Source: Undibacterium sp. (GTDB lineage: Bacteria; Pseudomonadota; Gammaproteobacteria; Burkholderiales; Burkholderiaceae_D). From it: 38,051 nucleotides of DNA. The notes below the pieces were generated by a model. The model worked only from the letters and a program-made list of their open reading frames with translations. It ran no database searches and was not told the origin of the DNA. Positions 26,496 through 35,459 of the stretch are shown piece after piece (position 1 is the stretch's first letter; every line of letters begins with the position of its first letter). The position numbers and the translations under genes were made by a program. Location: the NCBI GenBank assembly GCA_025352365.1, contig JANXTO010000116.1, positions 1-38,051 of the forward strand, written 5' to 3'.

Positions 26496-27845
26496 ATGGC
26501 CAGCATTAATACAAACGATAACGAACTGCCTTCCAACTATATGACAGATTCTACAATTAGGAATGTCAGAAATACTAAATCTGATCATTCTTCGATTGCC
26601 CCGGGCGAGATCGCAATTGGTGTTGTGATCGGCCGAGCATCAGAATATTTTGATTTCTTCGTGTATGCGATCGCATCGGTGCTGGTTTTTCCCCAGGTTT
26701 TTTTTCCTTTTGAGCAACGATTGGAAGGCACTCTTTATGCGTTCGTGATTTTTTCATTTGCATTTTTAGCCCGTCCTTTTGGCACGGTGACTTTTATGGA
26801 AATTCAGCGGCGATTAGGGCGTGAAGCGAAGCTCACCATTGCCTTATTTTTGCTTGGCATTTCCACCGCTGGTATCGCGTTCCTCCCGACTTACTCCCAT
26901 CTTGGCGTAACTTCTATCGTGTTACTTTCTTTGCTGCGGATAGGGCAGGGCATTGCGCTGGGCGGCTCTTGGGACGGTTTGCCTTCTTTACTCGCCCTCA
27001 ATGCACCACAAAATAAACGTGGCTGGTATGCGATGTTAGGGCAATTAGGCGCGCCAGTGGGCTTCATGATTGCCGCTGGTCTGTTCGCTTATATGGTCAC
27101 AAATTTGTCTAGCGAAGACTTCTTGGATTGGGGCTGGCGCTATCCATTTTATGTCGCGTTTGCTATCAACGTGGTGGCATTATTTGCCCGCTTGAGGTTG
27201 GTCTCTACCAATGAATATAAACGTCTATTGGATGAGCGTGAGCTGGAGCCGACTAATATTGTTGAGATGACTCGGTCGCAAGGTCGTAACTTGCTAATTG
27301 GTGCGCTTGCAGCTTTGGCCAGCTACGCACTGTTTCATCTTGTCACGGTGTTCCCATTATCCTGGATTACGATTTATTCAAAACGCTCGTTGAGCGGGTT
27401 TTTGGAGATACAGATGATAGGTGCGGTGTTGATGATCGTTGGCATTGTTATCTCTGGCTTGGTCGCAGATCGCATCGGCCGTCGTAAGATGTTATTCACC
27501 TTGGCGCTGATGATTGCCGTGCTGAGCGGATTTGTTCCAGCTTTGTTAGGCGGTAGCGAGCTGGGGCAAGATATTTTTATCTTGTTAGGCTTTAGTATAT
27601 TGGGGTTATCGTACGGCCAAGCTGCCGGTGCCGTGACTGCCAACTTTGCGCCTAAGTATCGCTACACTGGTGCGGCCTTAACTTCTGATCTGGCATGGCT
27701 GGTGGGTGCAGGCTTTGCACCATTAGTTGCACTTGGACTGTCTTCTCATTTCGGTCTTGAATACGTCAGTCTGTACCTGTTATCCGGTGCCGCGTGCTCG
27801 ATGGCAGCACTTAGCTTGAATCGCGCTTTAGAGATTAGGAATTAA
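26496..27845 (+). CDS. MFS transporter, metabolite:H+ symporter type
   Basis: A 449-residue major facilitator with about 12 membrane helices after a 35-residue polar N-terminus. FDFFVYAIAS in helix 1, the FLARPFG stretch at the end of helix 2 and RIGQGIALGGSWDG in helix 4 place it in the MHS branch, which imports organic acids or osmolytes. VADRIGRRKMLF is the repeated loop 8-9 motif. The canonical G-D-R-x-GRR in loop 2-3 is changed to EIQRRLGREAK, a moderate departure. The substrate is unknown. It is divergent from cyoA by 147 bp and is followed by an inverted repeat that may end transcription. Confidence 0.88.
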   Translation: MASINTNDNELPSNYMTDSTIRNVRNTKSDHSSIAPGEIAIGVVIGRASEYFDFFVYAIASVLVFPQVFFPFEQRLEGTLYAFVIFSFAFLARPFGTVTFMEIQRRLGREAKLTIALFLLGISTAGIAFLPTYSHLGVTSIVLLSLLRIGQGIALGGSWDGLPSLLALNAPQNKRGWYAMLGQLGAPVGFMIAAGLFAYMVTNLSSEDFLDWGWRYPFYVAFAINVVALFARLRLVSTNEYKRLLDERELEPTNIVEMTRSQGRNLLIGALAALASYALFHLVTVFPLSWITIYSKRSLSGFLEIQMIGAVLMIVGIVISGLVADRIGRRKMLFTLALMIAVLSGFVPALLGGSELGQDIFILLGFSILGLSYGQAAGAVTANFAPKYRYTGAALTSDLAWLVGAGFAPLVALGLSSHFGLEYVSLYLLSGAACSMAALSLNRALEIRN

Positions 27846-27876
27846 GCTAGTTTTGTTGTTTTTAAGTGGAACATTA

Positions 27877-27910
27877 AAATACACGGCTCATTGTCTTGAG
27901 ACGTGTATTT
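27877..27910 (+). terminator. Inverted repeat after the MFS gene
   Basis: AAATACACGGCTCA (27877-27890) pairs with TGAGACGTGTATTT (27897-27910) at 13 of 14 positions, leaving a 6-base loop. The stem ends in only three T residues, so termination is plausible but not textbook. It lies about 30 bases past the MFS stop and between convergent genes (MFS and envZ), so it may serve both. Confidence 0.55.
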
Positions 27911-28053
27911 CAGTCTAGATATAAGCTGATCGCTAACAATGCTAGTTCTTATTTTTATATTTTGGTTTGACAATCCATAAACGTCAGATTTTTATAAGAT
28001 CTATTCAAAGTGCTTGGTGCCTCAATACTGTATTTAGGCATTTTCATATGAAT

Positions 28054-29397
28054 TTACAGGAAAATTGTTACAACGAATCCACCGTTGCTATGATTTGAGA
28101 TACGTAGCGTACCATCATGTCGTTGAGTAATTTTTTCTACAATAGCTAGTCCCAACCCCGAACCATTTGCCTGACTTCTTGATACGTCACCTCTTGTGAA
28201 GGGGCGCAATAACCTGCTCAAGTCCTCCTCATTCACCCCATTGCCGTAGTCTCTTAAACTAATAATAAAGCCTTGTTTTTTTTCTTTATTTCTATATTCA
28301 CATTGAACATCGATGTTGGCTAAATTAGTGCCGGATGTTTTTCCATAGCGCCTAGCATTTTCAATAATATTGTTGAATAGTCGTTTCAATTCGATGGCAT
28401 TGCCATTAATCCACATATCAGGAAGTATCGACGAATTTATTTGAACATCTGTTAATCGTGAAAATTCTTCTATTACCCGCAAAAGTAAATCGCTTAGATC
28501 GACTTGATTTAGTGTTGCTGCATCAATTGGTTTAGCGTAGTCAAGAAATTGCCCTATGATCTCGTCCATTTGACCCAAATCAGATTGCATGCCTTGTCTG
28601 GATTCATCAGATAAATTTGCCATTTCTACTTCAAGTTGCATACGAGCTAACGGAGTTCTGAGATCGTGTGATATACCTGCAAGAATAATTGTACGGTCTA
28701 AATCTATTCGCTCTAAGTCGTCCATCATTTGATTGAAACTGGAGTTGGTTTCCCTAATTTCTTTAGGTCCTTTTTCTGGTAAAGGCCTGGGCTGTTTTCC
28801 TTTGGCTAGCATGCGCGCCGCAACACTGATTCTTGCTAATGGGTCATTAATAAGTTTTGAAATAATTGCTGCACCTATCAATGTTAAAAATAAAGTAATT
28901 GCAGCCCAACCTAATACCTGTATTCCAGTTGCTTGTTCTATTCGCTCTTGATCTAGTCTCAGCCAGTATCTATCGTCATCAATTTCAAAGCTAACCCAAA
29001 ATCCGCCTACGCCATTCATTTTTTTAGCAAAACGAGTATGAGTTCCTAATTTTTTTTGAATTGATACGCGCAATTCATCAAATGCTGGAGTCCTGTCTTG
29101 CGATTCAATGTCATCGGTTTCTTCTAATAAGTAGACACGAATTCCGTCATTACTTGCTAAGTCAAACAGTAGCTCGCGTCGCTTATCTGGCGCTGAATGA
29201 GTCAGAGCCGCACGGGTAATAGTGACAATGGAGGATATTTGGGCGGCTATTTGCTGGGCTCTTGGTGCGCGTTCCACCATTCTAAAACTGGCGAACCAAA
29301 CTGCCATACTACTCATGACGAGTAGGGCTAACAAAAAAAATGTACGCCAAAACAGGCCACTTTTTGGCCATTCGAAACTATTCAGATAAGAGCGCAT
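28054..29397 (-). CDS. envZ: EnvZ-type osmosensor histidine kinase
   Basis: A 447-residue kinase with two membrane helices (about 18-38 and 158-180) around a periplasmic sensor region. A HAMP linker follows (about 181-232). The H-box GISHDLRTPLARMQLEVEM (His near 244) is characteristic of EnvZ. N-box NNIIENARRYG and G-boxes DYGNGV and GSGLGLAI are intact. It phosphorylates and dephosphorylates OmpR. The gene lies 97 bp after ompR on the same strand. That is an unusually wide gap for this pair, and it contains a strong hairpin. The gene is more AT-rich than the cyo cluster but shows no sign of being foreign. Confidence 0.92.
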   Translation of the reverse strand: MRSYLNSFEWPKSGLFWRTFFLLALLVMSSMAVWFASFRMVERAPRAQQIAAQISSIVTITRAALTHSAPDKRRELLFDLASNDGIRVYLLEETDDIESQDRTPAFDELRVSIQKKLGTHTRFAKKMNGVGGFWVSFEIDDDRYWLRLDQERIEQATGIQVLGWAAITLFLTLIGAAIISKLINDPLARISVAARMLAKGKQPRPLPEKGPKEIRETNSSFNQMMDDLERIDLDRTIILAGISHDLRTPLARMQLEVEMANLSDESRQGMQSDLGQMDEIIGQFLDYAKPIDAATLNQVDLSDLLLRVIEEFSRLTDVQINSSILPDMWINGNAIELKRLFNNIIENARRYGKTSGTNLANIDVQCEYRNKEKKQGFIISLRDYGNGVNEEDLSRLLRPFTRGDVSRSQANGSGLGLAIVEKITQRHDGTLRISNHSNGGFVVTIFL

Positions 29398-29445
29398 TGA
29401 GTGATGGCTTGGGTAGCATTAGTTGAATTGCTATGTCATCACGAG

Positions 29446-29479
29446 TGGTTGCAAAGTGAGTACAATAATTTTGCAACCA
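29446..29479 (-). promoter_or_regulatory. Perfect 10-bp inverted repeat between ompR and envZ
   Basis: TGGTTGCAAA (29446-29455) and TTTGCAACCA (29470-29479) are exact inverted copies with a 14-base spacer. In the minus-strand transcript this folds between the ompR stop and the envZ start. No T-run follows, so it is not a simple terminator. It could shield the ompR message end or reduce read-through into envZ. A protein-binding operator is also possible. Confidence 0.6.
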
Positions 29480-29494
29480 TTCTACCAAAAGGAT

Positions 29495-30250
29495 TTAGCG
29501 TGACTGGCCGTCGGGGATGAATACATACCCTAAGCCCCAAACTGTTTGTATATACAAAGGATTTGAGGGATCTGGCTCAATTAATTTTCTAAGGCGCGAG
29601 ATCTGGACGTCCAGGCTGCGATCAAAGACTTCGTATTCACGGCCACGTGCCAATTCCATTAATTTTTCGCGTGAGAGAGGTTGTCTTGCGTGCCGCGCGA
29701 ACACTTTAAGTACTGAAAATTCACCAGTAGTTAAGCTGATATTTTCGTGATCTTTTTTCAGTGTGCGAGTGGCCAGATCTAGTATAAAATCACCAAATTC
29801 AAATGTTTGAGGCCCTTCTGATGGAGCGCCAGGCAATTCGGTTGGAACTTTTCGACGCAAAACAGCATTAATACGTGCTACTAATTCACGTGGGCTGAAA
29901 GGTTTGGGTAAATAATCATCTGCTCCCATTTCTAAACCGATAATACGATCAACCTCTTCCCCTTTTGCAGTTAACATAATGACCGGCGTTTGATCTCCTG
30001 CCCCTCGAAGACGACGACAAATCGCAAGTCCATCTTCTCCTGGCAACATTAAATCTAACACTAATAAATCATAGCGCTCGCGGATCCATAGCTTATTCAT
30101 TGCTTGAGCATTCTCGGCACTGACAACATTAAAGCCTTGTTCTGTGAGGTAGCGGCGTAATAAATCTCTTAAGCGAACGTCATCGTCCACAACTAAGATT
30201 TTAGCTTTACTAACATTTGGACTGTCCATAGAGGAATTTATATTATTCAT
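29495..30250 (-). CDS. ompR: OmpR response regulator
   Basis: A 251-residue OmpR orthologue. The receiver has VVDDD (21-24), phospho-acceptor Asp66 in VLDLMLPGEDGLAICRRLR, Thr at MLTAKGEEVDRI and Lys at YLPKPFSPREL. The C-terminal winged helix ends SLDVQISRLRKLIEPDPSNPLYIQTVWGLGYVF. Large blocks are near-identical to E. coli OmpR as I recall it, so porin and osmotic control is likely. The start at 30250 gives an extra 15 or so N-terminal residues; the internal ATG at 30229 has no ribosome-binding site. TTAC repeats at a 10-bp period lie about 55-75 bp upstream. Confidence 0.94.
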   Translation of the reverse strand: MNNINSSMDSPNVSKAKILVVDDDVRLRDLLRRYLTEQGFNVVSAENAQAMNKLWIRERYDLLVLDLMLPGEDGLAICRRLRGAGDQTPVIMLTAKGEEVDRIIGLEMGADDYLPKPFSPRELVARINAVLRRKVPTELPGAPSEGPQTFEFGDFILDLATRTLKKDHENISLTTGEFSVLKVFARHARQPLSREKLMELARGREYEVFDRSLDVQISRLRKLIEPDPSNPLYIQTVWGLGYVFIPDGQSR

Positions 30251-30301
30251 AGTGTTATGTTACCGCTAGAAATAAAATTGATTAACTTTTTTTGCGAGCC
30301 A

Positions 30302-30325
30302 TTACAAACTGTTACACACTTTACC
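30302..30325. promoter_or_regulatory. Possible OmpR-binding direct repeats
   Basis: TTACA at 30302 and 30312 and TTACC at 30321 recur at one helical turn (10 and 9 bases), inside ATTACAAACT GTTACACACT TTACC. OmpR dimers bind tandem half-sites at about 10-bp spacing with a GTTACA-like core. The location upstream of ompR and of the divergent small exported protein fits autoregulation. Sequence alone cannot prove binding. Confidence 0.35.
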
Positions 30326-30476
30326 GATTTGCTGCGTGGTTTGAATATAACAAGGCATAGACTGAATGTAATCTATGAAATATAGTGAGTTATAGATAAT
30401 AAATAGGTTATTTTTATTTTTCTGATAAGTCAAAAATTTTTTACATCAAATCTTCCTCATTTTGTGAGCATTAAAT

Positions 30477-30833
30477 ATGCTGTATTCAAGATACTCCTTT
30501 GTTTTTGCACTAGCGCTATTTGCCTCATCTGAGGTAATTGCCGAGCCTGGGCACGCCAAAGTGGGTTTTCTTGGATTTGGCAAGGCTCAAAATAATAAAC
30601 CAGCAGAACACAAAGACGTTCAAGTACTGCGCCAAGAAGAAAAAAAAGCCAACAAAGAAGTTAGCATTGACTCTGCAATGGAAGATGTTAACGCGGATAA
30701 AAAAAATTTAGGTCGTACTGATGGTAAATTTGGCGCAAATCAAAAACGTAGCCGTCTTACGGCAGGCGAGCGCCGTGCTTTAAGGCGGCAAATTCAAGAT
30801 GCAGGACAAGAAATTTATATTCCTGCAAAGTAA
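30477..30833 (+). CDS. Small basic exported protein, function unknown
   Basis: A 118-residue protein with a signal peptide (about 1-22, hydrophobic FVFALALFASS, likely cleaved at VIA/EP). The mature part is lysine-, asparagine- and glutamine-rich without a recognisable fold, ending in a helical basic segment RLTAGERRALRRQIQDAGQE. I recall similar C-termini on hypothetical proteins next to smpB in related Burkholderiales, but cannot name a family. It is divergent from ompR, sharing the TTAC-repeat region, and convergent with smpB, whose stop lies 12 bp away. The ribosome-binding site is weak (GTGAG). Confidence 0.65.
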   Translation: MLYSRYSFVFALALFASSEVIAEPGHAKVGFLGFGKAQNNKPAEHKDVQVLRQEEKKANKEVSIDSAMEDVNADKKNLGRTDGKFGANQKRSRLTAGERRALRRQIQDAGQEIYIPAK

Positions 30834-30845
30834 ATTATTTTTTCA

Positions 30846-31295
30846 TTACCGACGATTCTGTTTCATGATTTTTTGCTGTTCTCTCTGCCAGTCACGATCC
30901 TTTTCAGTGTCTCTTTTATCATGCTGTTTTTTACCTTTAGCTAAACCGATCTGACACTTAATTCTTCCATTGGTGTAGTGCATATTAAGAGGAATCAATG
31001 TATAGCCAGCTCGCTCGACTTTCCCGATCAACTTCTTAATTTCTTCTGCATTTAATAATAGTTTGCGAGTGCGTACAGAATCTGGATGGATGTGAGTTGA
31101 GGCTGTTGGCAAGGCGCCAATGTGCGCGCCGAATAGAAAAATCTCCCCACCCTTGACGATCACATAGGCTTCTTTTAGTTGGACGCGTCCAGCTCGAATG
31201 GATTTGACCTCCCAGCCTTGTAACACAATGCCAGCCTCGAATTGTTCTTCCACAAAATAATCGTGGAAAGCTTTTTTGTTATCAGCAATACTCAT
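30846..31295 (-). CDS. smpB: SmpB, tmRNA-binding trans-translation protein
   Basis: A 149-residue SmpB, the usual length. [28 protein letters not shown], then [10 protein letters not shown] and the C-terminal basic tail [25 protein letters not shown], are family hallmarks. It binds tmRNA and delivers it to ribosomes stalled on broken messages. The C-terminal tail enters the empty mRNA channel. It is divergent from ratA (136 bp between start codons), an arrangement common in proteobacteria. The tmRNA gene itself is not in this window. Confidence 0.97.
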   Translation of the reverse strand: MSIADNKKAFHDYFVEEQFEAGIVLQGWEVKSIRAGRVQLKEAYVIVKGGEIFLFGAHIGALPTASTHIHPDSVRTRKLLLNAEEIKKLIGKVERAGYTLIPLNMHYTNGRIKCQIGLAKGKKQHDKRDTEKDRDWQREQQKIMKQNRR

Positions 31296-31431
31296 GCAGT
31301 ATAAAAATTAGTTTTATATTCACTTTCGTCATGTTTTGATGCGAACAACGTGCATTTTTTCATTTGAAAAGGGAATGAGTCGGTTAAAATTTCAGATACG
31401 AAAATATGATTTTAGCAAATGGGTCTTATCA

Positions 31432-31863
31432 ATGGCAGTCGTACATAAAACGGTTTTTGTTACTTATAGCGCAGCGCAAATGTTTGCATTAGTTGAGCGA
31501 GTAGAAGATTATCCTCAGTTTTTGCCTTGGTGCGGTGATGTCAGCGTGGCACAAAGAACCAAGCAAGATTTAGTCGCTACATTATCCATCAATTACCATG
31601 GTATCAAGCAAAGATTTACGACTAAAAATACTAATACCCCACCGAATTTTATGGAAATGAGTTTGGTTGATGGTCCGTTCAAGCAGTTGCTTGGCCGTTG
31701 GAAATTTAGTGAATTGCGAGAGGATGCATGCAAAATTGAGTTCGATTTAACCTACGAATTTTCCAGCACGATATTAGAGCATTTGATTGGACCCGTGTTC
31801 AGTAAAATCGCGAATAGCTTTGTCGACTCTTTTTGTACTCGTGCCGAGAAGCTGTATGGGTGA
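31432..31863 (+). CDS. ratA: RatA/UPF0083, START-like (Coq10-type) protein
   Basis: A 143-residue START-domain protein of the RatA/Coq10 family. VEDYPQFLPWCGDVSV and IEFDLTYEFSSTILEHLIGPVFSKIANSFVDSFCTRA are typical. I begin at the ATG at 31432, which gives the normal length; the frame runs upstream to a TTG at 31336, adding 32 residues with no family match. E. coli RatA was described as a ribosome anti-association factor, while the fold resembles the quinone-binding Coq10, so the true role remains open. It overlaps ratB by 8 bases. Confidence 0.92.
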   Translation: MAVVHKTVFVTYSAAQMFALVERVEDYPQFLPWCGDVSVAQRTKQDLVATLSINYHGIKQRFTTKNTNTPPNFMEMSLVDGPFKQLLGRWKFSELREDACKIEFDLTYEFSSTILEHLIGPVFSKIANSFVDSFCTRAEKLYG

Positions 31864-32188
31864 AGCCGACATGATTGCTGTGCAGGTATGCTATTGCGAT
31901 CAACGAGAAGTAACTCTTCTCAATATTTGTGTTTCAGAAAAATCGACCTTATTAGATGCAATTAAGGAAAGTCGAATCTGTGAATTGCCTAAGGGAATTA
32001 ATCTGGACAAGTGCAAAACCGGAATCTTTGGTAAGTTGAAAACAGAAAACACTATTTTGCGAGCTGGTGATCGAGTTGAAATTTATCGGCCATTAGTGGC
32101 CGACCCAATGGAGGCTCGCCGCCGCAGGGCAAAAAATATTCAACATAAACTACTTGCAATCAGCAATCGCTCGCTTGACGTCCGCTGA
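31856..32188 (+). CDS. ratB: RatB/RnfH-family protein (ubiquitin-like fold)
   Basis: A 110-residue RnfH/RatB protein with the family end LRAGDRVEIYRPLVADPMEARRRRAKN and central GINLDKCKTGIFGK. The beta-grasp fold is inferred from the family. I start at ATG 31856, which overlaps the ratA stop (ATGGGTGA); the ATG at 31871 is also possible. The function is unknown despite the partner name RatA. The last 39 bases overlap the 3' end of the convergent DUF4124 gene. Confidence 0.9.
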   Translation: MGEADMIAVQVCYCDQREVTLLNICVSEKSTLLDAIKESRICELPKGINLDKCKTGIFGKLKTENTILRAGDRVEIYRPLVADPMEARRRRAKNIQHKLLAISNRSLDVR

Positions 32189-32671
32189 TTCTTTAGCCCT
32201 TTGGCCGTCGTCCATGTAATTCCTTTCTCCGTTTTTATCTGTAGTCGCTATTCTTGTTCCTGAGTCTAATGTCTGCTGATAAGACTTGGCCCGTTCGCAG
32301 TTTTTTGCTTTGTCTGCTTTGTTTTGTGTCTCTTCAGCAACTTTTTTTTCCGTTTCTGTTTGCTCTGTCCGCCTTTTCTGAAAATCTTCGTTTTTGGTCG
32401 CAATAGTTACCGGTCTTTCGAGTTTTTTTGGCGTATTGCTTGTATCTATATTTTCTGAAACGCTAGTTGCTGCTGATTTATCTTCTGCGGTTTTAAATGG
32501 TGTTTTTAAAATACGACTCTTCGGTGTGTTGATTGGTGGCGGCATATCAGAAAATTGTTTGCTACCTTTTTCATCCAGCCATATATATTGAGCACATGCT
32601 GATACATGTACCGTAGCAGAAGTTAAGGCGATCAACGCACTTCCAAGTATGAAGGTTTGATATTTAGACAT
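32150..32671 (-). CDS. DUF4124 exported protein
   Basis: A 173-residue periplasmic protein with a signal peptide (about 1-26). A DUF4124 module follows: YIWLDEKGSKQFSDMPPP, the usual tryptophan-aspartate pattern then PPP. The remainder is low-complexity Lys/Glu/Thr, with a coiled coil at about 95-130. The C-terminal segment is RIATTDKNGERNYMDDGQRAKE. Such proteins occur widely in Burkholderiales, often beside guaB; the biochemical role is unknown. It overlaps ratB by 39 bp at the 3' end and is divergent from guaB. Confidence 0.85.
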   Translation of the reverse strand: MSKYQTFILGSALIALTSATVHVSACAQYIWLDEKGSKQFSDMPPPINTPKSRILKTPFKTAEDKSAATSVSENIDTSNTPKKLERPVTIATKNEDFQKRRTEQTETEKKVAEETQNKADKAKNCERAKSYQQTLDSGTRIATTDKNGERNYMDDGQRAKESADVKRAIADCK

Positions 32672-32773
32672 ATTCGGCTTTCAGGTTTTACAAACAACTG
32701 TAATTATAAACATTGCATAGGCAATCATTTATAAGAGTTTTACATACGGCAAGACGAGTCCGCAAGTTTTCTG

Positions 32774-34266
<1,493 letters not shown>

Positions 34267-34326
34267 TTAAGACATACCGGTGGACGGCCCGCTTGGCTCA
34301 GTTTGCATAAAAATAGAAGGCGAGAC

Positions 34327-35376
34327 ATGGCAACACAGCTAGAACGTTCTAGCCTGACGACATCAATTCAAATGAACGTGGGCAGTAGCGGCCTTCCTTC
34401 TGAGACGTTTGAAGTCAAGATCGCAAGGTTTGAACGCGTCGCATTAAGACTGTTTAATGTGTCAAATTGCCTTATTAATTTGGGTGATTTTTCTACCAGA
34501 TTTGATCCCAACGAACGTTCTATGGCGTCATTTGAAGCTATGTTTTGCCAGAGTCTTCCGCTAGCCAGCGATTTGTTAGTCGCCGGAGATGCGGCAAATC
34601 ATCCTGTTCTATCGACGCATGAGTTGGTATTGGGCGCGCCATATATTCGTTTTTATGTCGCGTACCCGGTTACGGATCAGGCTAATAATATTATTGGCAA
34701 TATTGTACTGATCGACTATCAGGCGCGTGAATTCGACGATGAATCTCGCCTCTTGCTCGCTGATTTAGCTGTTTTGATTGAGCGTGAAATAGCATTTGGC
34801 GTCATGCATCAGGCTCAGCTGGAATTGATCAAACAAAATCGCAGTCTCAAGCGCGATTCATTAATTGATCCGGTTTTAGGTACCTGGAATAAAGCCGCGA
34901 TTGTTCGCTCGCTCAAAATTGAGATGGAGCGATGTAACAAGGCTGAAAAGCCACTGTCATTGATTTTTTCTACTCTAGATCAGATACTCAGCATCAGAGA
35001 TAAGCACGGGATAGCTTTCAGCGATATAGCAATGATCCGGGTTGTAAGTCGTATTCGCTCATGTGTTCGTCCGTTTGATGCATTGGGTCGGTTTGGCAAC
35101 GATATTTTTTTGATCGTCTTGCCCGGCGCCTCGCATTTGGTTGCAACTGCTGTTGCTGAGCGTATCAGAATATCAGTGATGTCACACTCGGACACTATAG
35201 AGCAAGAGTTAGTCAGCTTGACCGTCAGTGCTGGCATCGTTTCGACCGATATGTTTCCTACTGCGGAACCAGAGGTTTTAATTAGCCTCGCAGAAAAAGC
35301 GCTGTTATCAGCTAAACGAGCAGGCTGCAATCATGTGGCGCAAGCGACAATTGATCAGCCCGACATCATTATTTGA
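34327..35376 (+). CDS. GAF plus degenerate GGDEF protein with RxxD I-site
   Basis: A 349-residue protein between guaB and guaA. A GAF domain covers about 15-170 and a GGDEF-like domain about 185-340. The catalytic motif GG(D/E)EF is altered to GNDIF, and the metal-binding DIDxFK stretch to TLDQIL. The inhibitory-site motif is intact: RPFD, then five residues (ALGRF), then GNDIF, the canonical RxxD spacing. It should therefore not make c-di-GMP but may bind it. I start at ATG 34327 with AGAAGG at 34315-34320; the frame runs back to a TTG at 34303. PelD has a related GAF/degenerate-GGDEF layout, but no pel genes are present. Confidence 0.88.
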   Translation: MATQLERSSLTTSIQMNVGSSGLPSETFEVKIARFERVALRLFNVSNCLINLGDFSTRFDPNERSMASFEAMFCQSLPLASDLLVAGDAANHPVLSTHELVLGAPYIRFYVAYPVTDQANNIIGNIVLIDYQAREFDDESRLLLADLAVLIEREIAFGVMHQAQLELIKQNRSLKRDSLIDPVLGTWNKAAIVRSLKIEMERCNKAEKPLSLIFSTLDQILSIRDKHGIAFSDIAMIRVVSRIRSCVRPFDALGRFGNDIFLIVLPGASHLVATAVAERIRISVMSHSDTIEQELVSLTVSAGIVSTDMFPTAEPEVLISLAEKALLSAKRAGCNHVAQATIDQPDIII

Positions 35377-35397
35377 CCGGGCTATCAATCTAATTTA

Positions 35398-35440
35398 TTG
35401 ACTGAGCTTGCAAACCGAATTACTAATCGAACTACTAATC
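35398..35440 (+). promoter_or_regulatory. Candidate guaA promoter region with 12-bp tandem repeat
   Basis: TTGACT (35398-35403) is a good -35 box, followed after 17 bases by TACTAA, a poor -10. Two consecutive units GAATTACTAATC and GAACTACTAATC (35417-35440) form a one-mismatch 12-bp tandem repeat across the expected -10. The unit duplication could create alternative -10 positions. Confidence 0.3.
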
Positions 35441-35459
35441 AGATTTTACATCCAAAGCC

